A stretch of DNA of 64,000 bases from JBBQKG01 sp038326655 (GTDB taxonomy: Bacteria > Actinomycetota > Thermoleophilia > Solirubrobacterales > JBBDJG01). The notes beneath the pieces are model-generated. The model was not told the DNA's origin and made no database searches. It was given only the letters and a program-made list of their open reading frames with translations. The DNA is taken from contig JBBQKG010000011.1 of the NCBI GenBank assembly GCA_038326655.1, positions 28,402 to 92,401 on the forward strand. Reading direction: 5' to 3'. Positions 32,799 to 40,168 of the stretch are shown here, one piece after another. Numbering within the stretch: position 1 is the stretch's first letter; each line of letters starts with the position of its first letter. A program made the position numbers and the translations under genes.

Positions 32799-33236
32799 CT
32801 AGAGCGCGGCGAAGTCCGGCGGCTCCTCCACCAAGGGCAGGATCTTGGCAGTGCCGGTCATCCGGAAGATCTTGGAAGGCGGGTCCTCCGTGCCGCTCAC
32901 GATCCACAGGGCGAAGCCCTGATCATGAGACGTCTCGTTGACCCGGAGCAGCATCGCGAGGCCGGTCGAGTCGAGGAAGGTGAGCGACCGGAGGTCGATC
33001 ACCACATGGCGTGGCTCGTCCTCCGTCACGTCCGCCAACCGCCGTTTGAACGTGTCCGCGCAGACCACGTCGAGCTCTCCCGTGAGCGTGACGATCGCCG
33101 CGCGTGGCGTACGAGCGACGTCGATGCCGAATCGAGGCCGCGGTTGCGTGGGTTCGAGTGACTCGCGGCCTGCCGTCCCCCTCGACGGCTGGTCGCTGGG
33201 GCCGGCATCGTGTCTTTCCGGCGAGGTCGGGTCCAT
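32799..33236 (-). CDS. STAS-domain anti-sigma-factor antagonist-like protein
   Basis: A 145-residue protein. After a disordered polar N-terminus (1-33) comes a STAS domain: AAIVTLTGELDVVCADTFKRRL, HVVIDLRSLTFLDSTGLAMLL with the phosphorylatable Ser90, and a C-terminal amphipathic helix. In SpoIIAA/RsbV-type switching this Ser is controlled by an anti-sigma kinase. No anti-sigma kinase gene is nearby, but a sigma-70 gene follows 700 bases away in the opposite direction. The ATG at 33236 has GAGG five bases upstream. Confidence 0.85.
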   Translation of the reverse strand: MDPTSPERHDAGPSDQPSRGTAGRESLEPTQPRPRFGIDVARTPRAAIVTLTGELDVVCADTFKRRLADVTEDEPRHVVIDLRSLTFLDSTGLAMLLRVNETSHDQGFALWIVSGTEDPPSKIFRMTGTAKILPLVEEPPDFAAL

Positions 33237-33271
33237 CCGAGCCTCGACAGCATAGACCTCTTCCCGCCGCC

Positions 33272-33736
33272 CTATCGCCTCGGGCACCGCTCGCCCCGAA
33301 GCGTGAACCAGCCACGCTGGTCGGCGTCCCAGCTGATCCGCTCGGCCTCCACACGCCGGAGATCGATTTCGAGCAGCTCCTGATAGGCGATGCCGGGGAG
33401 GCCGGGCGTGAGAGCGACCATCACGTCTGTCGCCTCGTCCGTGAAGACCACGCTGCCGCTGTCGGCACGAAACGCATCCGAGACCTGTTCGATGAAGGCT
33501 GAGAGGCCTGGGGCGAGCTCGTCCGAGGGGGCTTCCGCCGCCGTCCGCACGAACCGGGACGAGAACCAGGCGATCGGCGCCGAGACGTACAGCACCCACG
33601 GCGAGTCGACGCTGAAACGGGCGATTTCCTCGTCCACGAGCACGGGGATCTCGGCCCAGCGGAAGACCTGCTCGAGCGCCTCGACCTCCTCAACGGTGGT
33701 CTCGAGCCCGACCGACACGCGCATCAAGCCCCTCAT
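33272..33736 (-). CDS. Hypothetical protein upstream of the STAS gene
   Basis: A ~154-residue protein with alternating strands and helices (MRVSVGLETTVEEVEALEQVF; FSVDSPWVLYVSAPIAWFSSRF; DVMVALTPGLPGIAYQEL). It has no recognised domain. It precedes the STAS gene with a 35-base gap and is likely cotranscribed. Three starts are close together (GTG 33745, ATG 33736, ATG 33724); the last has AGGGG at good spacing and may be the true one. Confidence 0.65.
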   Translation of the reverse strand: MRGLMRVSVGLETTVEEVEALEQVFRWAEIPVLVDEEIARFSVDSPWVLYVSAPIAWFSSRFVRTAAEAPSDELAPGLSAFIEQVSDAFRADSGSVVFTDEATDVMVALTPGLPGIAYQELLEIDLRRVEAERISWDADQRGWFTLRGERCPRR

Positions 33737-33799
33737 CACGACCACCCTCTCATGGCGCCCATCCTAGGACGATGTCCGACCTCTCAGGCAGACTGATTA

Positions 33800-33853
33800 G
33801 TTCGACAGGGATCGAACCAAGTTTGCTACCATGTAATTCGACGCACATCGAAC
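33800..33853. promoter_or_regulatory. Two 18-bp palindromes in the sigma-factor leader
   Basis: GTTCGA-N6-TCGAAC (33800-33817) is a perfect palindrome. A near-copy, ATTCGA-N6-TCGAAC (33836-33853), lies exactly 36 bases downstream. The half-site order is the reverse of the LexA box (CGAAC-N4-GTTCG), so a different dimeric regulator is likely. They lie between the divergent hypothetical gene and the sigma-70 gene. Confidence 0.65.
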
Positions 33854-33863
33854 AATGTTTCGT

Positions 33864-33885
33864 GGCGCCGCGAGGCGCCCTTTTT
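33864..33885 (+). terminator. Intrinsic terminator in the 5' leader of the sigma-70 gene
   Basis: GGCGCC (33864-33869), loop GCGA, GGCGCC (33874-33879), then C and TTTTT (33881-33885). No plus-strand gene lies just upstream (the two upstream genes are on the minus strand), so it sits in the sigma gene's own leader and may be an attenuator. Confidence 0.75.
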
Positions 33886-33931
33886 GACCCTAAGAAAGGG
33901 TGATGTAACTACGGAAGCGACGTTTGTAGAA

Positions 33932-34774
33932 GTGCCGCAAGAGACGCTGGAGAGCACGACCGACTGGTACGCGCTCTTCTATCGCCGTGCCAACCGCTAC
34001 GCGCTGCTGACCAAGGATCAGGAGATCGAGCTGGCCAAGGCGATCGAGCGTGGCGACCTCGAGGCGAAGGAGCTGCTGGTCAACTCGAACCTGCGGCTCG
34101 TGATCTCGAACGCGCGCAAGTACCAGAACCTCGGGCTGCCACTCCAGGACCTGATCCAGGAGGGCATGTTCGGGCTGATCCGCGCATCGGAGAAGTTCGA
34201 CTGGAGGCGCGGCTACAAGTTCTCGACCTACGCGACGATCTGGATCCGCCAGGCGATCGAGCGTGCGCTCGGCAACACTTCGCGGATCATCCGCCTGCCG
34301 GTCCACATCGGGGCCCGGCAGCGCAAGATCGCGCGCGCCGAGGAGCGGCTTCGCAACAAGCTCGACCGCGACCCGACCGACGAGGAGATCGCGAAGGTGA
34401 CCGAGCTCGAGCTCGAGCAGGTGATCGCGGCGCGTGACGTCGCGAAGGTCACGACGAGCCTCGACCAGTCGGTCCAGGAAGACAGCGAGACCTCGCTCGG
34501 CGACCTGATCGCGGACGAGCGGCCGGCGATCGAGGACGAAGTCGAGGAAACGCTTCGCGACGAGGCGGTCGACCGGGCGCTCGCCGAGCTGCCCGACGAC
34601 GAGCGCAAGGTCGTGGAGCTGCGATTCGGCCTCGGCCGCGAGGAGCCGGTGAGCCAGCGCGAAACCGGCAAGCGGCTAGGGATCAGCGAGGACGGCGCTC
34701 GCGAGCTCGAAAGCCGGGCGCTGAGCCGTCTCTCGCGCAACGACGACCTCGCCGCTCTGCGCGAGGCAGCGTAG
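33932..34774 (+). CDS. Sigma-70 family RNA polymerase sigma factor (group 2-like)
   Basis: A ~280-residue sigma factor without region 1.1. Region 1.2 is ALLTKDQEIELAKAIERGD; region 2 runs from NSNLRLVISNARKYQ through YKFSTYATIWIRQAIERAL with the -10 recognition helix; region 3 is RLPVHIGARQRKIARAEERL; region 4 is DDERKVVELRFGLGREEP to the helix-turn-helix. This is the RpoD/HrdB/SigB (primary-like) group. GTG 33932 is taken as the start because the longer TTG start (33884) falls inside the U-tract of a terminator hairpin. The leader also contains a GTG-ATG-TAA mini-frame behind AAAGG. Regulation by attenuation is possible. Confidence 0.88.
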   Translation: MPQETLESTTDWYALFYRRANRYALLTKDQEIELAKAIERGDLEAKELLVNSNLRLVISNARKYQNLGLPLQDLIQEGMFGLIRASEKFDWRRGYKFSTYATIWIRQAIERALGNTSRIIRLPVHIGARQRKIARAEERLRNKLDRDPTDEEIAKVTELELEQVIAARDVAKVTTSLDQSVQEDSETSLGDLIADERPAIEDEVEETLRDEAVDRALAELPDDERKVVELRFGLGREEPVSQRETGKRLGISEDGARELESRALSRLSRNDDLAALREAA

Positions 34775-34792
34775 GGAATACTGGTAAGGGCC

Positions 34793-35185
34793 GTGACCGA
34801 GCGAATGCACCAGGACACTGGAGTCGCAGCGGCCCGCAAGCTGGGTGGCCCGGCGCGAGACGAGATGGCTCTCGCGCCGGTGCTCACCGCTCTGAGCGAC
34901 CCGGTCAGGCTCAAGATCGTGCGGATGCTCGCCGACGGCTGTGAGCTGTCGTGCGGCTCGTTCGGCTTCCCGCTTGCGAAGTCGACTCTCACACATCATT
35001 TGAGGGTCCTGCGCGACGCCGGCGTGATCTCACAGCGGGCGGTCGGGACGTCACGGATGACGTGTCTGCGCCGGAAGGACCTCGACGCTCGTTTTCCGGG
35101 CCTACTCGACTCCGTCCTTGTCGCCGCTGCGGTGGCCGAGGGCAGGCGCTACGCGCAGAAGCGCAAGGGCACCCCGCTGCACTAG
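34793..35185 (+). CDS. ArsR-family winged-helix regulator
   Basis: A 130-residue winged-helix protein (VLTALSDPVRLKIVRMLADG; the recognition helix KSTLTHHLRVLRDAGVIS). There are cysteines in CELSCGSFGF, between the first helices, and one in MTCLRR, which could form a metal or thiol site, but the classic ArsR ELCVCDL box is not present. The start is GTG 18 bases after the sigma gene; cotranscription is likely. The target is unknown. Confidence 0.85.
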   Translation: MTERMHQDTGVAAARKLGGPARDEMALAPVLTALSDPVRLKIVRMLADGCELSCGSFGFPLAKSTLTHHLRVLRDAGVISQRAVGTSRMTCLRRKDLDARFPGLLDSVLVAAAVAEGRRYAQKRKGTPLH

Positions 35186-35209
35186 CCAGGCCTAGCGGCC
35201 TACGCGACC

Positions 35210-35327
35210 ATCCGCCCGCCATCGACGGCAGCACCACGCCGGTGATGAACGAGGCTCGTCGGAGGCAAGGAAGACCGCGGCGAAGCGCTCGGCGATCGCC
35301 TTCCCGAGACCGGCCTGCTTGCCCCAG
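35210..35327 (-). pseudogene. C-terminal remnant of an SDR gene abutting tRNA-Ser
   Basis: Minus-strand pieces AIAERFAAVFLASDE, SFITGVVLP and DGGRMVA followed by TAG are the usual C-terminus of an SDR, but they lie in three frames; one G is missing in GAGCC (expected GAGGCC) and one in CCGTCG (expected CCGGTCG). The remnant starts exactly at the 3' end of the tRNA-Ser gene, with the rest of the gene absent. Confidence 0.65.
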
Positions 35328-35416
35328 CGGAGGGGGAGGGATTCGAACCCTCGGTGGACCGTAAGGCCCACAACGGTTTTCGAGACCGCCCCGTTCAACC
35401 GCTCCGGCACCCCTCC
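35328..35416 (-). tRNA. tRNA-Ser (anticodon CGA)
   Basis: An 89-base class II tRNA. The acceptor is GGAGGGG/CCCCTCC with discriminator G, the anticodon loop CTCGAAA gives CGA for TCG codons, a long variable arm is present, and the T loop is TTCGAAT. CCA is not encoded. Confidence 0.94.
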
Positions 35417-35534
35417 GGGTACGCCGGCGAACCTTAGCGGGGGGTCCAGCGCATGCCGCGGTCGCGGATGTCCACTGGGCGACGTCGCCACCCGCCGCAT
35501 ATGCTGAGCGATCAGCACAGACCGAGGAGGAGCG

Positions 35535-36398
35535 ATGGGAGCAGACGACGGGAAAACCTCCAAAGCCGTTCTGATCACGGGTTGCTCGACCGGCATCGGC
35601 CGCGCGACCGCCGAGCACCTCGCCGACAAGGGATGGACCGTGTATGCGACCGCCCGCCGCCTCGATGCGATCGCTGATCTCGAGGCGAAGGGCTGCAAGA
35701 CGCTCGCGCTCGACGTGACTGACGAGGAATCGATGCAGAGCGCGGTGCGCGCGGTGGAGGCGGCCGAGGGCGCGGTCGGCGTGCTCGTGAACAACGCCGG
35801 CTACAGCCAGAGCGGCGCCGTCGAAAGCGTCAAGCTCGACGACGTCCGGGCGCAGTTCGAGACCAACGTCTTCGGCCTCGTGCGGATGTGCCAGCTCGTG
35901 CTTCCGGGCATGCGGCGCCAGGGCTGGGGGAAGATCGTGAATGTCAGCTCGATGGGCGGGAAGCTCACCTTCCCCGGCGGCGGCATCTACCACGCGACCA
36001 AGCATGCGGTCGAGGCGCTCAGCGACGCGCTGCGCTTCGAGGTGCGGGGCTTCGGCGTCGACGTGATCGTGATCGAGCCGGGCCTGATCAAGACACATTT
36101 CGCGGACGCGGCCGTCGGCAAGATCGAGACCGGCACGACCGCGAATGGTCCCTACTCCGAGTTCAACGCTGCCGTGGCGGAGGCGACCGCGGGCGCCTAC
36201 GAGGGCCAGCTCGCGAAGCTCGGCGGCGGCCCGGAGACGGTCGCGCACAAGATCCAGAAGGCGATCTCGAGCCGGCGGCCGAAGGCGCGGTACCCGGTCA
36301 CGCCCTCGGCGCGCGTGATTCTCGGCATCCACACCCTGCTGCCGGACCGCGGCTGGGACGCGTTCACCGGGAGCAGCTTCCCGCGCCCCAAGCCGTGA
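35535..36398 (+). CDS. Short-chain dehydrogenase/reductase
   Basis: A 287-residue classical SDR. It has TGCSTGIGRA for cofactor, ATARR suggesting NADP(H), ALDVTDEE, NNAGYSQSGAVE, the catalytic Ser in VNVSSMGG, and YHATK (Tyr and Lys). The longer C-terminus (RYPVTPSARVILGIHTLLPDRGWD) matches the retinol-dehydrogenase/17-beta-HSD-like group. The ATG at 35535 is preceded by GAGGAG. The substrate is unknown. Confidence 0.9.
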   Translation: MGADDGKTSKAVLITGCSTGIGRATAEHLADKGWTVYATARRLDAIADLEAKGCKTLALDVTDEESMQSAVRAVEAAEGAVGVLVNNAGYSQSGAVESVKLDDVRAQFETNVFGLVRMCQLVLPGMRRQGWGKIVNVSSMGGKLTFPGGGIYHATKHAVEALSDALRFEVRGFGVDVIVIEPGLIKTHFADAAVGKIETGTTANGPYSEFNAAVAEATAGAYEGQLAKLGGGPETVAHKIQKAISSRRPKARYPVTPSARVILGIHTLLPDRGWDAFTGSSFPRPKP

Positions 36399-36431
36399 CG
36401 TCGGCCGCGATCCGGCCGCTCTGTCCACCGT

Positions 36432-36890
36432 TCAGCGACGCGACCCGAAGAAGCTCGTCAGCAGCGCCGCGCACTCGTCCGCGAGCAGCCCCGCCGCCAC
36501 CTCTGGCCGCCAGTTGAGGCGCGGCTCGCCGAGCACGTCGAGGACACTCCCGGCCGCGCCCGCCTTGGCGTCTGCGGCCCCAAACACGACGCGGGGCACA
36601 CGCGCCCACACGATCGCCCCCGCGCACATCACGCACGGCTCGATCGTCACGTAGAGCACGGAGTCGGCGATGCGCCAGCCGCCCAGCTTCTGCCCGGCCT
36701 CGCGCAAAACCAGCACCTCGGCGTGAGCGGTGGGGTCCTTTCTCAGCTCGCGCTCGTTGCAGGCGGCGGCGAGCACCTCACCCTCCCGCACCAGGACCGC
36801 GCCGATCGGCACGTCGTCGTGCTCGAGCGCGCGCTCGGCCTCTCTCAGCGCAAGGCGCATGTAGTACTCGTCGCGCGGGAAGAAGTGCAT
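36432..36890 (-). CDS. tadA: tRNA adenosine(34) deaminase
   Basis: A 152-residue deaminase with the zinc site His56 and catalytic Glu58 in HAEVLVL and Cys86/Cys89 in PCVMCAGA. It converts A34 of tRNA-Arg(ACG) to inosine. Motif spacing and the DVPIGAVLV start strand are normal. The ATG gives the usual length. It follows the epimerase gene by 11 bases. Confidence 0.92.
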   Translation of the reverse strand: MHFFPRDEYYMRLALREAERALEHDDVPIGAVLVREGEVLAAACNERELRKDPTAHAEVLVLREAGQKLGGWRIADSVLYVTIEPCVMCAGAIVWARVPRVVFGAADAKAGAAGSVLDVLGEPRLNWRPEVAAGLLADECAALLTSFFGSRR

Positions 36891-36901
36891 CAGAACTTCA
36901 G

Positions 36902-38002
36902 TTATAGGACGGTCCTGCGGCCTGCGACGCTGCCGGCGACCTTCAGCGGCGTGAGCAGCCCGAGCCTGTTCGCGGTGTGCACGGCACCGGTCATCCAGTC
37001 GAACGAGCGCGTACGCCGCGCCGGCATCCGGTCGTCCTCGATCAGCTCGAAGTACCAGTCGACGGTGCGCCGGAGGGTTTCTGTCGCCGAGCGGGGCGAA
37101 TAGCCGAGCTGCCGCCGGGCCTTCGCCGACGAGTACCGCCAGTCCGGCGCCATCAGGCGCGCTCCCTCGAAGACGCCCGGCCGGCGCCCAAGGCGCTGGA
37201 GCACGCCGGCTGCCGCCGCGACCTGGGGCGGAATCGCGATCAGCGGGTAATGGATCCCGGAGAGCGTCGCGACCCGTTCGATCAGCTCGGGCCAGCGCAG
37301 GTTGTCGCCGCCCAGGATGTAGCGCTCGCCGGGCCTGCCCTTCCCAGCCACCAGCAGGTGGCCGTCGGCGACGTCCTCGACATCGACGATGTTCGTGTAG
37401 GCGTCGACCACGGCGGGCAGCCGCCCGCGGAGATAGTTGGCGACGATCCTGGTGGAGGTCTCCCCCGCGAGCGAGCGGTTCAGCGCAGGCCCCAGCACGT
37501 AGGCGGGGTTCGCGCTCACGACCTCGAGCCCGAGCCGCTCGCCGGCCTCGAACGCGGCCAGTTCGCCTTCGTGCTTTGCGTCCGTGTAGACGAACCCGGT
37601 GCCCTGATAGGGCCAGGGGTTTCGCTCGTTCGCCGCCCGGTCGGCGCGTGCCGGCCCGCAGGCTCCCGTGCTCGAGGTGATGATCACGCGCCGCACTCCC
37701 GCGCGGGCGGCGGCCTCGACGGCCAGCCGGGGCGCGACCGCATTGACCCGCCAAACCTCGCTCTGTGGGTTGGAGCCGACGAGTCCGGCCGTGTGGAACA
37801 CGAGTTCCGCGCCGGCGAAGGCGCGGCGAAGCGCGCGCCGGTCGAGCACGTTCGCCTGGACCGGCTCGACCGCAACGCCCTCGAGCGCCCGCAGGCGCCG
37901 CCGGTCGCGCACGGTCACGCGAACCTCGTGGCCGGCCTCCGCCAGCCTCGCCGCCACATGGGCGCCGACGAAGCCGGTCGCGCCGGTGACGCAGACCCTC
38001 AC
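36902..38002 (-). CDS. NAD-dependent epimerase/dehydratase (extended SDR)
   Basis: A 366-residue extended SDR. The Rossmann motif is TGATGFVGAHVA, VFHTAGLVG follows, then a Ser in ITSSTGACG and a candidate catalytic Tyr/Lys pair in FVYTDAKHEGE (YxxxK). It resembles dihydroflavonol-reductase/hopanoid-associated sugar-epimerase-like proteins; the substrate may be a sterol-like, hopanoid or sugar compound. GTG 38002 is chosen because GGGAGG lies four bases upstream. Confidence 0.85.
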   Translation of the reverse strand: MRVCVTGATGFVGAHVAARLAEAGHEVRVTVRDRRRLRALEGVAVEPVQANVLDRRALRRAFAGAELVFHTAGLVGSNPQSEVWRVNAVAPRLAVEAAARAGVRRVIITSSTGACGPARADRAANERNPWPYQGTGFVYTDAKHEGELAAFEAGERLGLEVVSANPAYVLGPALNRSLAGETSTRIVANYLRGRLPAVVDAYTNIVDVEDVADGHLLVAGKGRPGERYILGGDNLRWPELIERVATLSGIHYPLIAIPPQVAAAAGVLQRLGRRPGVFEGARLMAPDWRYSSAKARRQLGYSPRSATETLRRTVDWYFELIEDDRMPARRTRSFDWMTGAVHTANRLGLLTPLKVAGSVAGRRTVL

Positions 38003-38072
38003 CCAGCCTCCCGCAACGACGCGTCCGTGAGTCGAATAACTATGGCCTTTTCCCGCTCGCTCACCGATACTT

Positions 38073-39500
38073 ATGTTTCGCCCTGGGTTAAAGCAGGCAC
38101 AAGCATCTCCATCTAAGTATCGAGCAACGCTAGACCTCGCCGCCTTGAAGTCCCCACTACGAGCCGTCGTCGTGACGGCTGTTGCATCTCTCGGCCTGAC
38201 ACTCGGGCTGCTGCCCATGCCCGCGACAGCTGCCGAGCACGTCCATCGGGAGCTTGTCGTGAAGTACCGCCTCGGGACTACGGGCGCCGAGCGCAACGAG
38301 ATCCGCGCTGCCGCCGGTGTCCGCTCCGCCAGCCTGGTGGACGGCAGGACCCAGACCGTCGAGGTGGCCGGAAATGGCACCGCGGACGGCGCCGCGGCGA
38401 GGCTCCGGGCCGACCGCCGCGTGGTCCATGCCCTTCCCAACTACGTCGCCACGTCCAGCGCTCTGTATCCGAACGATCCGGGCCGCGAAGGGCCGGGTGG
38501 CTGGGCAAAGCTGCAGTGGAACTTCACCGGTGCATTCGGGGTGGACGCGCCCAACGCCTGGCAGAACGCGATCAACGCGGGCGATCCGGGTGGCCGCGGC
38601 GTCACCGTCGCGGTCCTCGACACCGGAGTCGCCTACCGGAACTCCGGCGACGGCCGCTTCCTCAAGGCGCCGGACCTGAACCGCAAGCGGTTCGTCCAGG
38701 GGCACGATTTCGTCCGCCACAACCAATACCCCTACGACCGCAACGGCCATGGCACGTTCGTGGCCGGCCTGATCGCCCAATCCACGAACAACGGGCTCGG
38801 CGTGACGGGATTGGCGTACAGCGCGAGGATCATGCCGGTGCGCGTGCTCGACTACGAGGGGAAGGGCGACGTCGCCACGATCGCGCGGGGCATCCGGTAC
38901 GCCGCGCGCCACGGGGCAAAGGTGATCAACATGAGCTTCGAGTTCGACATCGGCCTCACCGCGTCCCAGATCCCCGACGTGATCTCGGCGCTGCGCGAGG
39001 CCAACCGCGCCGGCGTCGTGCTGGTCGCCGCCGCCGGGAACACCGAGGACACCCAGGTCGCATACCCGGCCCGCGCGAAGCACACGATCGCGGTCGGCGC
39101 AACCACGGAGCACGGGTGCCTCGCCGAGTACTCGAACACCGGCAGCGGCCTGGACCTGGTCGCCCCCGGCGGAGGGGCGGACGCCGCAATCGACGGCGAT
39201 CCCAACTGCCGCCCGCTCGACGACGCGGGCCACGACGTCTACCAGTACACCTTCCGTGGCACGAGCCCGCGTCGTTTCGGGCTTCCGGGCGGCTACGAGG
39301 GCACGTCGATGGCCGTTCCGCACGTCGCCGCGACGATCGCGCTGATGGTCGGGGCGCGAGTGCTCGGCCCGGACCCGAGTCCCGAAGCGCTCACCGCCCA
39401 GATCGAGGGCACGGCCCGCGACCTCGGCGCGCCGGGCGTCGACGATCTGTACGGCGCCGGCCTGCTGAACGCCGCCGCCGCCACGACGCCCCTGCCGTAA
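38073..39500 (+). CDS. Secreted subtilisin-like serine protease (S8)
   Basis: A 475-residue exported protease. After a signal segment (about 30-53) and an inhibitor-like prodomain (HRELVVKYRLGTTGAE through RRVVHALPNYVA), the catalytic domain has Asp183 in VAVLDTGV, His226 in NGHGTFVAG and Ser412 in GTSMAVPH, with the oxyanion Asn in AAAGNTED. No C-terminal anchor or P-domain is present. It likely degrades external protein. The start is uncertain because no Shine-Dalgarno is visible. Confidence 0.92.
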   Translation: MFRPGLKQAQASPSKYRATLDLAALKSPLRAVVVTAVASLGLTLGLLPMPATAAEHVHRELVVKYRLGTTGAERNEIRAAAGVRSASLVDGRTQTVEVAGNGTADGAAARLRADRRVVHALPNYVATSSALYPNDPGREGPGGWAKLQWNFTGAFGVDAPNAWQNAINAGDPGGRGVTVAVLDTGVAYRNSGDGRFLKAPDLNRKRFVQGHDFVRHNQYPYDRNGHGTFVAGLIAQSTNNGLGVTGLAYSARIMPVRVLDYEGKGDVATIARGIRYAARHGAKVINMSFEFDIGLTASQIPDVISALREANRAGVVLVAAAGNTEDTQVAYPARAKHTIAVGATTEHGCLAEYSNTGSGLDLVAPGGGADAAIDGDPNCRPLDDAGHDVYQYTFRGTSPRRFGLPGGYEGTSMAVPHVAATIALMVGARVLGPDPSPEALTAQIEGTARDLGAPGVDDLYGAGLLNAAAATTPLP

Positions 39501-39503
39501 CTC

Positions 39504-39947
39504 TTACGTCGTTCGAACGATCAGGACGCTGCAGGGGGCGTGGTGCGAAACCTTGTTCGGGACGCTCCCGAGCAGGAAGCGCTTTGCGCCCGTCATGCCC
39601 TTGTTGCCGACGATGATCAGGTCGGCGTTCTGCTCTTCGGCGACATCGAGGATCGCGTCCGCCGGCTCGCCCTGCCGCGCGAAGATCTCGACCGGCACGC
39701 CGGCCTCCCCGACCTCCCGGGCAGCCTCGCGGAGAATCGCGTCGACGTCCTCGTGCGGGTTGACGGCATGTTCGATGTCGCTCGGCGCCTGGAGCCGCTC
39801 CTCCCGCAGGCGGGACGTCGGCACCGGGTCGAAGGCGCTCACCAGGCCGAGCGACGCGCCGGTCTTCTTGGCCAGCTCCGTCGCCTCGCGAACCGCCTGC
39901 CTGGCGGTTTCGGAGCCGTCGGTTCCGACGACGATGCGAGCGAACAT
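39504..39947 (-). CDS. Universal stress protein (UspA family)
   Basis: A 147-residue single-domain Usp with the N-terminal strand RIVVGTDGSETA and the ATP-binding motif G-2X-G-9X-G(S) in VGNKGMTGAKRFLLGSVPNKV. Such ATP-binding Usps act in stress or dormancy control. It converges on the subtilase gene with a three-base gap. Confidence 0.92.
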   Translation of the reverse strand: MFARIVVGTDGSETARQAVREATELAKKTGASLGLVSAFDPVPTSRLREERLQAPSDIEHAVNPHEDVDAILREAAREVGEAGVPVEIFARQGEPADAILDVAEEQNADLIIVGNKGMTGAKRFLLGSVPNKVSHHAPCSVLIVRTT

Positions 39948-40045
39948 CTGCCCTCCTTCGGAATGGACACGCGGCCTGAGCAGCGGCCGGTCGGGCGCGC
40001 ATCATAGAAGAGAGCCGCGTTCGGGACCGTGTAGATTCGGCTGAG

Positions 40046-40144
40046 ATGCAGCGTCAACCGATTCCACCCTTCTGGCTCGCGGTCCAGGTCGCGATCATTG
40101 TCTGCGTCCTGATCTCGGCCGTGATCGTGATCGTCAAGCTCTGA
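40046..40144 (+). CDS. Tiny single-pass membrane protein
   Basis: A 32-residue frame (MQRQPIPPFWLAVQVAIIV, then a hydrophobic run ending VIVIVKL). It is almost wholly one membrane helix, starts with ATG after GGCTGAG, and ends 25 bases before the convergent ECF gene. No homolog is recalled; small size makes the call tentative. Confidence 0.4.
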   Translation: MQRQPIPPFWLAVQVAIIVCVLISAVIVIVKL

Positions 40145-40168
40145 GGCCCGGCGCCCGCCGGGCGCTGC

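Noticed and set aside
33800..33853. LexA (SOS) boxes in front of the sigma-70 gene
   Set aside because: The half-sites are GTTCGA-N6-TCGAAC, the reverse order of CGAAC-N4-GTTCG, with a different spacer. Only 53441-53456 fits LexA.
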